A DNA stretch of 64,000 bases from positions 1-64,000 of the forward strand of contig NZ_BCNY01000007.1 of assembly GCF_001602375.1 (NCBI RefSeq), given 5' to 3'. Positions 17,988-26,433 of the stretch are shown here, piece by piece. How positions within the stretch are numbered: the first letter of the stretch is position 1; every line of letters begins with the position of its first letter. Made by a program: the position numbers and the translations under genes. This DNA is from Methanoculleus horonobensis. GTDB lineage: Archaea; Halobacteriota; Methanomicrobia; Methanomicrobiales; Methanoculleaceae. The notes under the pieces are model-generated. The model did no database searches. It had not been told where the DNA came from and was given only the letters and a program-made list of their open reading frames with translations.

Positions 17988-19007
17988 CTATCGGCTGCAT
18001 CTGAACCCGTTGTTTCCGGCCGCGGCCTCTCCGGCATCGGCCGCTCCCGGTGCGCTCTCGATGAAGATGCGCCGGTTGATGATCCGCCAGGCGAGGATGA
18101 GCTGGGCCATATCCCCGGCCGTCAGGTAGTCGCTGTTCTGGCTGAGATCAATCGGCTCCACCTGCGTCTGGAGTTCGATGTTGTGCTCCAGTTTTTTCGC
18201 GACGGCATCGTTCAGTTCCCCGTCGAACGTGAGCGCCCCCATCGCCTTCCCTCCGACGTCCTCGGTGGTGAACTCGACCATGAAGTCGCGCTCGGAGAGT
18301 GAGAGGAGGCCGAAGAGGTCGATCGAGAGGTCGACGTCATCGATGCTCTTATCAAGCCTGCTCTGGCAGAGGGTGACGCGGTAGACGTTGCGTTCCTCGC
18401 TCACGTCCCTGCCGTACTTCGAGAAGGCGATCCGGATGACCGCATCCGCAAACAGGCATTGCGGTGCGACGTACCGCTCGTAGTCGGGTTTGCGCTCCTC
18501 CATCTCCCGGAGGACGGTCTCGGTGGCGTAGCCTCGCCGCTCCACGTCGCGTTTGATCTTCCAGGCACGCTTGACGTCGGGGTCCGGGTCGACGTAGAGT
18601 TTGAAGTCTATCAGGTCGCGAAGCGTCCCGGTGATGAACGGGTGCAGCCCTTCGAGGATCAGGATCTTCGTGGGATTGAAGGGCACCGGGGGATCGAACT
18701 CCCCGTTGTCGTGGTTGTAGACCGGTTTCTCGATCGCCCGCCCTGCCTTCAGTTCGGCAAGGTGCTCTTCTAAGAGGTCGAACCGGTTCGCCTCGGGGAC
18801 GAGCGGGGTTATCCCGAGGACTTTGCGTTCCCGGCGGTCGTATTTGTGGTAATCGTCGATGGTGATGGTGGAGACGAGGTCGTCCCCGAAGATCTCCCGG
18901 ATCGCCCGGGTGAAGGTGGTCTTTCCGGACCCGCTGTCTCCCGCGACGCCGATAACGAAGACGTAGGGCGACTCGGCAATGACTCTCTTGAAGTCGGACG
19001 GAGGCAT
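17988..19007 (-). CDS. prk: Archaeal phosphoribulokinase
   Basis: A 339-residue kinase of the phosphoribulokinase/uridine kinase fold with P-loop GVAGDSGSGKTTF, ITIDDYHKYDRRER and the EGLHPF motif. Methanomicrobiales PRK makes ribulose-1,5-bisphosphate in the reductive hexulose-phosphate pathway, as shown for Methanospirillum hungatei. The length and the long C-terminal extension after about residue 210 fit that archaeal class. RuBisCO is not in the window, but a phosphoglycolate phosphatase is at 33541. Confidence 0.88.
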   Translation of the reverse strand: MPPSDFKRVIAESPYVFVIGVAGDSGSGKTTFTRAIREIFGDDLVSTITIDDYHKYDRRERKVLGITPLVPEANRFDLLEEHLAELKAGRAIEKPVYNHDNGEFDPPVPFNPTKILILEGLHPFITGTLRDLIDFKLYVDPDPDVKRAWKIKRDVERRGYATETVLREMEERKPDYERYVAPQCLFADAVIRIAFSKYGRDVSEERNVYRVTLCQSRLDKSIDDVDLSIDLFGLLSLSERDFMVEFTTEDVGGKAMGALTFDGELNDAVAKKLEHNIELQTQVEPIDLSQNSDYLTAGDMAQLILAWRIINRRIFIESAPGAADAGEAAAGNNGFRCSR

Positions 19008-19108
19008 AATGCAGCTCGAAGGTTGGTCGGTATTCTGGCGTGTTAAGATTTCGGTGCAGGGCGACCCGGCCCGGGAACGGGTCGGCAGCCGTGAAAATGA
19101 TGGAGAGC

Positions 19109-20299
19109 CTAGGGGGAGAGGATCCCCGCCTCCCTGTGTTTCTTTGCGATCTCGTCGGCGAGCCGGTCGAGCGCCGCGAAGTCCTCCTCCTTCGGGAGGC
19201 CTTTGACGTAGACCGGGTCGAGGAACTCGACCTTGAGCCGGCCGAGCATCTCCACGATGGTCTCGACCGTCTTTCCGCCCCAGCCGTACGACCCGATCAC
19301 CGTCGCGTAACGGGTCTTGGGGCGGAGGAGGTTTGCGAGGTAGGTGGCGTAGACCGCCTGCGGGTGCGGGCCGAAGATGACCGTCGGCGCCCCGATCACG
19401 ACCGTCGCCGCGTCCACGAGCGCCTTTGCGAGGTCGCCGGTGTCGGTCTTCGGAAGGTTGAACGGCTGAACCTCGATGCCGCGCTCCATCAGGGCGTCGA
19501 CGAAGTGTTTGACCATAGTCTCGGTGCTTCCGTGCATGGAGACGTACGGGAGCACCACGGTGTTCGTCACGGCATCGCCCGTCCAGTCCCGGTAGGCGTC
19601 GACGATGAACGCCGGATAATCGTAGACCGGGCCGTGGCTCGGTGCGATCCGGTCGATATCGCGCGTCGCGAGTTTTGCAAGGTGCGCCTTGATGCTCGAG
19701 CGGAACGGCATCATGATCTCGGCGTAGTAACGTTTCGCGGACTCGTAGATCACACCCTCGTCGGGGACGTAGAGGGTACTCGTCGCGTAGTGCGAACCGA
19801 AGAGGTCGCAGGAGAAGAGGATCCGGTCCTCCTTGAGGTAGGTCAGCATCGTCTCCGGCCAGTGAACCCAGGGAGCGATGATGAACTCGAACGTCCTCCC
19901 CCCGAGGTCGAGCGTATCACCGTCGCCGATGACGACGAACCGATCCTCGGGGACATGGAGGAGGTCGACCAGGAAGTCGCGGCACTTCTGGTTCGTCACC
20001 ACCTTCGCGTCGCCGAACCGTTCGAGCATTGCCGGTATCGAGCCCGAGTGATCCTGCTCTGCGTGGCTGGAGACGATGTAATCGATCGAGTCGACCCCGA
20101 TTGACTCCAGGTTTCTCACGAGTTCTGCGGTCTTTGTCGGGTCGACGGTGTCGATCAGCGCGGTCTTCTCGCTGCCCCGCACCAGATAACTGTTGTAGGT
20201 GGTGCCGTCGGGGAGCGGGATCAGTTCGTCGAAGAGCCGGCGGTCCCAGTCGATGGCGCCGACGGCGAAGACACCCGGCACGATCTCGCGTGCGGCCAT
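19109..20299 (-). CDS. fprA: F420H2 oxidase / A-type flavodiiron protein FprA
   Basis: A 396-residue protein with an N-terminal metallo-beta-lactamase diiron domain and a C-terminal flavodoxin domain. Iron ligands are visible in SSHAEQDHSGS, in CDLFGSH and in PSHGPVYDYP; the FMN loop is SMHGSTETM. In methanogens it reduces O2 to water with F420H2 and so protects against oxygen. GGAGG lies ten bases before the ATG. The gene stands alone, with a possible TATA near 20340-20352 on the minus strand. Confidence 0.95.
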   Translation of the reverse strand: MAAREIVPGVFAVGAIDWDRRLFDELIPLPDGTTYNSYLVRGSEKTALIDTVDPTKTAELVRNLESIGVDSIDYIVSSHAEQDHSGSIPAMLERFGDAKVVTNQKCRDFLVDLLHVPEDRFVVIGDGDTLDLGGRTFEFIIAPWVHWPETMLTYLKEDRILFSCDLFGSHYATSTLYVPDEGVIYESAKRYYAEIMMPFRSSIKAHLAKLATRDIDRIAPSHGPVYDYPAFIVDAYRDWTGDAVTNTVVLPYVSMHGSTETMVKHFVDALMERGIEVQPFNLPKTDTGDLAKALVDAATVVIGAPTVIFGPHPQAVYATYLANLLRPKTRYATVIGSYGWGGKTVETIVEMLGRLKVEFLDPVYVKGLPKEEDFAALDRLADEIAKKHREAGILSP

Positions 20300-20460
20300 T
20301 ACTCCTTCGCCTCCGTCTGGTGTGTTCCGGCTGGCATACGGTTTATCAAGGTATCCGACATGCTTCGTCCTCCTCCATAGGTTCTCGACCGTCCCGGTGA
20401 AGCCCTGCGGCGCCGGTCGGCAGACGTTTCTCCGGCGCGAACGCTGATAACGATTTCGCT

Positions 20461-21177
20461 CTACCTCACCGGGGTGGAGAGGGTGGTCTGTCTCCCCTCG
20501 CCGCTTCCCTCCCGCCGGACTTCGTTTGCAAAGAGGTGTGCCTGCCGTGTCGGTTCCGGGAGCCGGTAGCCCCGTGCGGCCGAGAGGACGAGGTCGACTG
20601 CGGCCGAGAGATCGATCCGGTGGCCCACTGAGACGTAGACGGGTTTCACCCGATCTTTCGTCCGCACCGCCATCCCGATCGTCTCGCCGTCGCGGAGTAT
20701 CGGGGCGGTCGATCCCTTCTCTGCCGCGGGCTCGGCCGCCGTGCCGACGAGGAGGCTCTTTGCGACACCGACGGTGGGGCGGTTCAGGAGGATGCCCATG
20801 TGGCTCGCGATGCCGAGCCCCCGGGGGTGGGCAATCCCCTGCCCGTCGAAGAATATGACGTCCGGCTCGGAGGTGAGTCTCCGGAACGCCTCGAGGAGGG
20901 CGGGGCCTTCCCGGAAGGTCAGGAGGCCGGGGATGTAGGGGAATGTCGTCACGGCGGTGGCGGAGACCCGCTCGACGACGGTGAGATCGGGGAAACTGAG
21001 GGCGACGGCGACCGCGTGGATGACGTCCGAACCCTTCGCGTAGGAGGCGTCGACGCCGACCACGAGGGAGACCGCCCCGGGATCGCCGGAACGGCGAACC
21101 TGCTCCCGGAGCCTCTCCTGGAGGCGGATCGCCTCCGCCGGCGTCAGGTCGAAGGGATGGGTCTCTCTGATCTCCAT
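20461..21177 (-). CDS. nfi: Endonuclease V (deaminated-base repair)
   Basis: A 238-residue endonuclease V. Catalytic acidic residues are in VGVDASY and in FFDGQGIAHPRGLGIASH; KPVYVSVGHRID is the third conserved block. It cuts one base beyond hypoxanthine in DNA. The ATG at 21177 starts the family N-terminus; a minus-strand TATA element (gcatataata, about 21224-21233) lies about 50 bases upstream, and longer readings pass through it. Confidence 0.93.
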   Translation of the reverse strand: MEIRETHPFDLTPAEAIRLQERLREQVRRSGDPGAVSLVVGVDASYAKGSDVIHAVAVALSFPDLTVVERVSATAVTTFPYIPGLLTFREGPALLEAFRRLTSEPDVIFFDGQGIAHPRGLGIASHMGILLNRPTVGVAKSLLVGTAAEPAAEKGSTAPILRDGETIGMAVRTKDRVKPVYVSVGHRIDLSAAVDLVLSAARGYRLPEPTRQAHLFANEVRREGSGEGRQTTLSTPVR

Positions 21178-21349
21178 GGTCGTTTCCCGTTGCACGGAGG
21201 TAGGTGGTATCGTATACCCGCTATTATATGCTTGGGGCAGGGGGTACTCCGCAGGTGACGATCGCCCGCGGAGATCCCCGGCCGGCGAGGCTTTTTTATA
21301 CGTGAAGATGGGGTACGGCACGGAGTGTCACTCTCGGAGCGTGGATGAT

Positions 21350-21547
21350 ATGGCACGATGGGTCTGCAGTGTCTGTGATTACGAGTATGTTGAGGAGGCG
21401 GGAGACCCGGCTACCGGGATGCCGCCGGGAACGCCCTTCGAAGATCTCCCCGGCGACTGGCGGTGCTCCCGCTGCAGCGCGGGAAAGGAGGCGTTCGTGC
21501 GGGCCGGCGAGGAAGAGGTGGAGATGAATGACGAAGACTACCTCTGA
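21350..21547 (+). CDS. Rubredoxin
   Basis: A 65-residue rubredoxin with the iron ligands C6-x2-C9 (VCSVC) and C39-x2-C42 (RCSRC) and the GTPFEDLPGDW core. A TATA element (cttttttata, about 21292-21301) precedes it. The last 12 residues (EEEVEMNDEDYL) form an acidic tail not needed for the fold. The stop lies 10 bases before the chosen start of the TPP enzyme, so the pair is one transcript and the rubredoxin may be its electron partner (inference). Confidence 0.92.
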   Translation: MARWVCSVCDYEYVEEAGDPATGMPPGTPFEDLPGDWRCSRCSAGKEAFVRAGEEEVEMNDEDYL

Positions 21548-21557
21548 AGGAGCCGCC

Positions 21558-23147
21558 ATGACCGTGGCCGACGTGCTGGTCTCGGAACTCGCGGCCTGGG
21601 GGATCACCCTCTACTTCGGCATCCCCGGCTCATCGTCGCTCCCGCTCGTGGACGCGGTCCGGAGGAATCCGGACGCACGCTACATCGTCGTCCGGCACGA
21701 GCAGACCGCGGCCCTCGCAGCCTCGGCCTACAACAAGTTCACGGGAAAGGTCGCCGTCTGCCTGACTATCGCCGGGCCGGGGGCGACGAACCTCGCCACC
21801 GGCCTCTATGACGCGAAAGAGGATCGGGCGAGCGTGCTCTCCCTGAATGGGCAGGTGCAGGCGCAGTACGCCGGCCCCGGCGGCGTCCAGGAGATCGACC
21901 AGGACGCGTTCTTCCGCCCGATCGCGGTCTTCAACAACACCGTCGCCGACCCGTCGACGGCGGTCAAACTCCTCACCCGGGCGCTCCGGTACGCGATCGT
22001 CGGCCGCGGCGTCGCCCAGCTCTCTCTTCCGAACGATATCCAGAGGGAGCCGCTCGAACCGGCCTACTGCGAACGCGAGACCTGCCTCGCGGAAGTCACG
22101 ACGGCCCCGACCGGCGAGGCCGTCCGTGCGGCGGCGGAGGCGATCGACGGCGCGGAGCGGCCGGTCATCCTCGCGGGCTTCGGCGCCATGCGTGCGGCGG
22201 AAGCGGTCATCGAGCTTGCGGAGACGATCCGGGCGCCTATCGTCACCACCTTCAGGGCGAAGGGCATCCTCCCCGACGAGAACGAGTGGGTTGCCGGGAT
22301 ACACGGGCCGCTCGGGACGCCGCACGCCCGGACGCTCGTCGAGGAGTCCGACCTCGTGATCGCCTGCGGGGCGAGTTTCTCCGACTTCACCGGGATCCCC
22401 AATGAGAAGCGGGCCGTTCACATCGATATCGATCCGCTTCAGCTCGGCAAGCACCCGCTCGCGGCAGGGGTCTATGGCGACTGCGCCGTTGCCATACCCC
22501 TGATCCGGGAACGGGTCCGGCCGCGGGAGGATACGGGGGCCGGGGAGTGGCTTATGGAACGGAAGCGGGAGTGGTTCAGCCACCTCGACCGGGAGGCCGA
22601 CCCGGAGGCGGTTCCGATCCGGCCGCCCTACATCATGAAAGTCCTCTCCGAGACCCTTCCGGAGGACGCCCTCATCTCCCTCGACGTCGGGGAGAACCAG
22701 TGGTGGTTCGGGAGGAGTTTCCGGATGAAGCGGCAGCGGTTCGCGATGTCGGGCTACCTCGGGACGATGGGGTTCGGGCTTCCCGGGGCGATTGCGGCGA
22801 AACTGGCCTACCCCGATGCGACCGTCGTCTGCATCACCGGGGACGGGGGGTTCTCGATGGTCATGGCCGACTTCGTCACGGCGGTCAGGTACGACCTTCC
22901 CATCGTCGTCGCGGTCTTGAACAACCACCAGCTTGCGATGATCCGGGAGGAGCAGCGGGAGGCGAACTATCCGCCCTACGGCGTTGAACTCACGAATCCC
23001 GACTTCGCGGCGTATGCGGAGGCCTGCGGCGGCGCCGGGATACGGGTGGCCCGGCCGCAGGATCTCGCGGATGCCGTTCTCCGGGCGGTGCGGATGGACA
23101 GGCCCGTCGTCGTCGATATCGAGACCGATCCTGTGCGCTTTGAGTAA
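21558..23147 (+). CDS. Thiamine-diphosphate enzyme (pyruvate oxidase / acetolactate synthase family)
   Basis: A 529-residue three-domain ThDP enzyme. The activating Glu is in VRHEQTAALAAS, and the ThDP/Mg motif is GDGGFSMVMADF ending in VLNN. The start at 21558 has AAGGAG eight bases upstream; an ATG at 21528 overlaps the rubredoxin. The size and the FGIPGSSSLPLVDA start fit the POX/ALS branch, but the acceptor and substrate cannot be read off. Linkage to rubredoxin suggests an oxidative decarboxylation that feeds electrons to it, rather than acetolactate synthesis (inference). Confidence 0.8.
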   Translation: MTVADVLVSELAAWGITLYFGIPGSSSLPLVDAVRRNPDARYIVVRHEQTAALAASAYNKFTGKVAVCLTIAGPGATNLATGLYDAKEDRASVLSLNGQVQAQYAGPGGVQEIDQDAFFRPIAVFNNTVADPSTAVKLLTRALRYAIVGRGVAQLSLPNDIQREPLEPAYCERETCLAEVTTAPTGEAVRAAAEAIDGAERPVILAGFGAMRAAEAVIELAETIRAPIVTTFRAKGILPDENEWVAGIHGPLGTPHARTLVEESDLVIACGASFSDFTGIPNEKRAVHIDIDPLQLGKHPLAAGVYGDCAVAIPLIRERVRPREDTGAGEWLMERKREWFSHLDREADPEAVPIRPPYIMKVLSETLPEDALISLDVGENQWWFGRSFRMKRQRFAMSGYLGTMGFGLPGAIAAKLAYPDATVVCITGDGGFSMVMADFVTAVRYDLPIVVAVLNNHQLAMIREEQREANYPPYGVELTNPDFAAYAEACGGAGIRVARPQDLADAVLRAVRMDRPVVVDIETDPVRFE

Positions 23148-23210
23148 GCCCGGGCGCTCCTCGCTCCTCACCGGGCCCCGGTGAGATGCGAGACGCCGTT
23201 CACCCGAAAT

Positions 23211-23489
23211 CTATAAGTATCCTGCAACTGTATGAAAAGCCGAGGGTAGATGTGAACATCCCGGCCATGGCCGCGCAGCCTGCGAGGGCCCTGCCGGGCA
23301 AGCGCGGATCTCCGGATGTCGATCCGGGTGGGAGCATCGGTATACCGTTCTTCGCTCCACGCTGAGGGTCCCCGGGAGCCTGTTAATCGAACGGGCGCTC
23401 GGGGTAAACTTGCGGCGAACCGGATCCGCTCCGGTTCACCGTTCTTCCGGCCGATAGTCTGCTGGACTCTTTTGGTGCTTCAAAAAGAG
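23211..23489 (+). ncRNA. Candidate structured non-coding RNA with own TATA box
   Basis: A gene-free 356-base gap between convergent genes holds a TATA element (ctataagtat, 23211-23220) followed by a chain of near-perfect hairpins: CGGC-CATG-GCCG (about 23262-23273), CCGGAT-GTCG-ATCCGG (23312-23327), GGAGC/GCTCC enclosing CGGTATACCG (23331-23358), CCCC...GGGG enclosing CCTGTT/AACGGG (23370-23404), GAACCGGA/TCCGGTTC (23417-23437) and CTCTTTT/AAAAGAG (23467-23489), which may terminate both flanking transcripts. No hallmark of SRP RNA or RNase P RNA is seen. Class unknown. Confidence 0.45.
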
Positions 23490-23503
23490 AAGGTTGAGCC
23501 GGA

Positions 23504-24247
23504 TCACTCGTCGGAGAGATAGTCGTAGAGGAACGCGGCGAGCACCGCACCGACGATGGGGCCGATGATGTAGATCGGGAAGAACTCCCAGAGGCTCTGG
23601 CCGGCAAGCAGCCAGTCCCCGAGGAAGGGGCCGAACGTACGGGCGGGGTTCAGCGACGCGCCGGTCAGGTTCCCGATCGTCGTGATGATCCCCGCGACCG
23701 TGAGACCCACCACAAGCCCGGCAAAGCCCGGCGTGGCCCGTTCGTCGACGGCGGCGCCCATGATGACGAGCATCAGAAGGAACGTCCCGACCGCTTCGAT
23801 GACGATCGCCTGCAGGTAGCCGATACCGGGGAAAGGGGCCGTTGCCCCGAGCCCACCGATGGCTACGGCGTCCGGGCCGACGGTCCAGGCGAAGAGGAGG
23901 CTTGCTGCCGCGGCGCCGACGAGCTGGGCGGCGATGTACGGGACGACGTCGCGGCCGGGGAGCCGGCGGGTTGCAAAGAGGGCTATCGTCACTGCCGGGT
24001 TGATGTGGCAGCCCGATATCCGCCCGAACGCATAGATAGATCCGGCGATGGCGATACCGAAGGCAAGCCCGATGGCGAGCCAGTCGCCGAGGCCACCGAG
24101 CACCCCGATCCCTATGTTGAAGGGGGTCGCCGGGGTGGTTCCTGCGGCAAGCATCAGCGTGACGGCCGCGGCGCCGGCACCGAAGAAGACGAGGATGAAT
24201 GTCCCGACGGCTTCGGCGACGCATCGTTTTCCAAGAGATATGGTCAT
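23504..24247 (-). CDS. aqpM: Archaeal aquaglyceroporin AqpM
   Basis: A 247-residue MIP channel with six membrane helices and the two NPA boxes, CHINPAVT and SLNPART, that meet in the pore. Methanogen AqpM passes water and some small neutral solutes. The gene has its own promoter: a minus-strand TATA-like cattaaaagg (about 24270-24279) places the transcript start at the ATG. A T7 tract upstream (24293-24299) separates it from DUF2180. Confidence 0.95.
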   Translation of the reverse strand: MTISLGKRCVAEAVGTFILVFFGAGAAAVTLMLAAGTTPATPFNIGIGVLGGLGDWLAIGLAFGIAIAGSIYAFGRISGCHINPAVTIALFATRRLPGRDVVPYIAAQLVGAAAASLLFAWTVGPDAVAIGGLGATAPFPGIGYLQAIVIEAVGTFLLMLVIMGAAVDERATPGFAGLVVGLTVAGIITTIGNLTGASLNPARTFGPFLGDWLLAGQSLWEFFPIYIIGPIVGAVLAAFLYDYLSDE

Positions 24248-24292
24248 GGTTTCACCAGTACGTAGGATACTCCTTTTAATGAACCTTAGCCC

Positions 24293-24299
24293 AAAAAAA
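24293..24299 (-). terminator. Oligo-T terminator after DUF2180
   Basis: Seven T on the minus strand, 17 bases beyond the DUF2180 stop. Confidence 0.6.
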
Positions 24300-24315
24300 G
24301 GAGTTGTGTGTGCTT

Positions 24316-24525
24316 TTATTTCGGATACAGGGCGTTATAGCACGCGGGGCAGAGGATCCGCGGCAGCGGGGCCTTCACGCGCTTGCTGGGGAGCGGGTAG
24401 CCGCCCTCCCAGACGTCGACATCCTTCCTGATGGCGTGCTCCATGCAGAGCCCCATTCCGCAGACGATGCAGATCGCCACCGCCTCGCTATCCTTCCCCT
24501 CGAGGGCACAGTAGTAACACTTCAT
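24316..24525 (-). CDS. DUF2180 small zinc-finger-like protein
   Basis: A 69-residue protein dominated by metal-ligand pairs: MKCYYC, CIVCGMGLCMEH and CPAC, in the manner of a small treble-clef or B-box-like zinc site. It matches the DUF2180 family of methanogens. The ATG at 24525 is 12 bases after the DUF2193 gene, with AAGGGA as ribosome site, so the two are one operon. Function unknown; a metallochaperone or regulator for the DUF2193 protein is possible. Confidence 0.75.
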   Translation of the reverse strand: MKCYYCALEGKDSEAVAICIVCGMGLCMEHAIRKDVDVWEGGYPLPSKRVKAPLPRILCPACYNALYPK

Positions 24526-24536
24526 GGCCGTCCCTT

Positions 24537-26036
24537 CTATACCGCCTCTTTCCACTGGCAGTAGCGCTGCCTCTGGTCGACAAGGCTCGTCGTGGCGCAG
24601 TTCTTACAGGCCCGCACCGGCGCGGCGGCGGTCGCCTTCTCGAGCGCGATGATGTTTGTCATCATCGTCGCGGTCACGGGTTCGCTCGTCAGGAGGCACG
24701 GGTAGTCGGCAAGGCGCATCAGGGCGGAGAACCGGACGGTTATGGCACAGGCCGGGTAGGCGTACCACTGCGGGTTCATCAGCACCTCGTTTTCGTGGAT
24801 GGGCGAGAGGTCGACCGGATACTTGCCGACCATCGGGGTCAGGGTCTCGTCGGCGCCGTTCCGCATCTTCCGCGCTTTGTCAATGAGCTTCCACCCGCGG
24901 TAGATCATGTCCATGAAGTCGCAGTTGTGGAGTTCGGCCGCCGCTCCCCGGGCCGGGTAGCAGACGACGTAGTTGTGGAACCGCTTCGTGAGGAGGTCGA
25001 CGACCATCGGGGCGTTGAGGGCGTCGAGCTCGAGGATGTACTCGGTGGCGGCGGCGGACGCGCCGGTCGCGACCGAGAGGACGTCCCAGTAACTCTTGTA
25101 GGCGTCGAGCGAGTTTTGTAGCGACGACTCCATCACTCCGGTGACCGCCTCGATCGTCGCCATCACGACGTCGTCCTTGCACATGTTGAAGGTCGACTGC
25201 GCGATGTGGTGCGAGACATCGCCGACGCTGTAGGCGGGAACCGTCAGGATGTTCGCGTAGTGGACGCCGTCATCGACGGCGGCTCGAACCGTCGGCTCCA
25301 TCCGCCGCCGGTACTCGGCCATGTACTTCCGCGGGTCGAACGACGACATCCCGGCGGCATCCATCAGTTCCGCCTGGGCCTCCATCGGGTCGCGGTAGAT
25401 CCTCTGCATGATCTCGACCTCTTTCGCCGTCGCCTCGCCGGGGGTGGCGCCGCCTTCGAGGGCGTGGGCGAAGACCTCCCCGAACCCGTAGGAGGTGTTC
25501 ATCCCCCACGATTTGGCGGCGAGGATCGCCCGCTTGTGCTCGACCGGGATATCGGTCTTTTTGAGCACCTGGTTCACCACATTGCTCGTGCTGCCCGGGA
25601 TCAGTGCGAAGTCGACGACACAGGTGGGGCCGTAGAACCCGCCGTAGCGCCGCACCGCCTCGATGCCGATCGTGGCCTCGGCAGCCGCGATTGCCTTCGT
25701 GAAAGCATCGACACTCTTTGCGAATGCCTCGTCCTGGCTTTTGAGGATATCGAGCACCACGGGTGTCTGGTAGTGCTCGACGAAGGGATCGTCTTCGGGG
25801 CGGACGGTTGTCGTGAGGCTCTGGAGGATCTCGGCATGTGAGATGACCGAGTTCTTGTGCAGGTCGATGACCGCCTGGCTCTGGTCGCCGATCGCCGTCA
25901 TCTTCCGCACCGCATCGACGTAGGGTTTCGTGTCGCTGAGGGCGAATTTCTGGCCGCGCTTTGCTTTTACCGTCTCCACGTCCGCCCTCTGGGCGGCCAT
26001 GGCCTCGTTTATCATCTTCTCGTAGATTTCTTTCAT
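24537..26036 (-). CDS. DUF2193 protein, methanogen-specific, function unknown
   Basis: A 499-residue soluble protein that I recognise as the DUF2193 family of methanogenic archaea. It is largely helical, has no nucleotide-binding motif, and contains several candidate ligand residues: C139 in GPTCVVDF, NMCKDD, and a C-terminal CKNC followed by YCQW, which may be one metal site. The start has AGGTGAT seven to fourteen bases upstream. It is transcribed with DUF2180 from a TATA box (26339-26346) through an unusually long structured leader. Confidence 0.7.
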   Translation of the reverse strand: MKEIYEKMINEAMAAQRADVETVKAKRGQKFALSDTKPYVDAVRKMTAIGDQSQAVIDLHKNSVISHAEILQSLTTTVRPEDDPFVEHYQTPVVLDILKSQDEAFAKSVDAFTKAIAAAEATIGIEAVRRYGGFYGPTCVVDFALIPGSTSNVVNQVLKKTDIPVEHKRAILAAKSWGMNTSYGFGEVFAHALEGGATPGEATAKEVEIMQRIYRDPMEAQAELMDAAGMSSFDPRKYMAEYRRRMEPTVRAAVDDGVHYANILTVPAYSVGDVSHHIAQSTFNMCKDDVVMATIEAVTGVMESSLQNSLDAYKSYWDVLSVATGASAAATEYILELDALNAPMVVDLLTKRFHNYVVCYPARGAAAELHNCDFMDMIYRGWKLIDKARKMRNGADETLTPMVGKYPVDLSPIHENEVLMNPQWYAYPACAITVRFSALMRLADYPCLLTSEPVTATMMTNIIALEKATAAAPVRACKNCATTSLVDQRQRYCQWKEAV

Positions 26037-26346
26037 ATCAGATCACCTGGTGATATCCTGCTGTCGGCTGAACCGGACAGCATGGTTCAGGAAGCGACTC
26101 CTGCGGCGCCCTCGTGAGGGTCGCCGCGTCCGGCGAAACGATACCGGGCTACGGAGATGGCGGAGGTCGGTGTGATCCCGCAACGAGCTGAATGAAGGGG
26201 GAACGGCAGCAAAGAGCGGCCGGTGAAACGCTTGAACGGTGGTTGGCGGGTAGAGAGAACCACTCCGGCGACTGCAGTCTCCGTATTGCTCCGATGGTTC
26301 GGTATGGGTTCTTCAGTCGGCGTATTGGGTTGCTCTTACATATATC
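26037..26346 (-). promoter_or_regulatory. Long structured 5' leader and promoter of the DUF2193-DUF2180 operon
   Basis: The best TATA element (gatatatg on the minus strand, 26339-26346) predicts a leader of about 275 bases, long for this genome. It holds a strong hairpin GCGGCG-CCCT-CGTG-AGGG-CGCCGC (26103-26127), a 7-bp hairpin CTGAACC/GGTTCAG (26068-26090), and an inverted repeat ATCACC/GGTGAT (26042-26054) that covers the ribosome binding site. A cis-acting RNA control element is plausible; no known riboswitch consensus is recognised. Confidence 0.4.
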
Positions 26347-26433
26347 TGTTGTGTCGCCTGCCCGGGGGTGTATCCGGGAGAAAATAGGGTGTTTTTTGAT
26401 CTCCAGGGCTCGTTTTGTGGTTTTTATCGGGGC

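Noticed and set aside
23211-23489. SRP RNA or RNase P RNA
   Set aside because: The CCGGAAGG-x-AGCAG helix-8 element and the GAGGAAAGTCC block are both missing.
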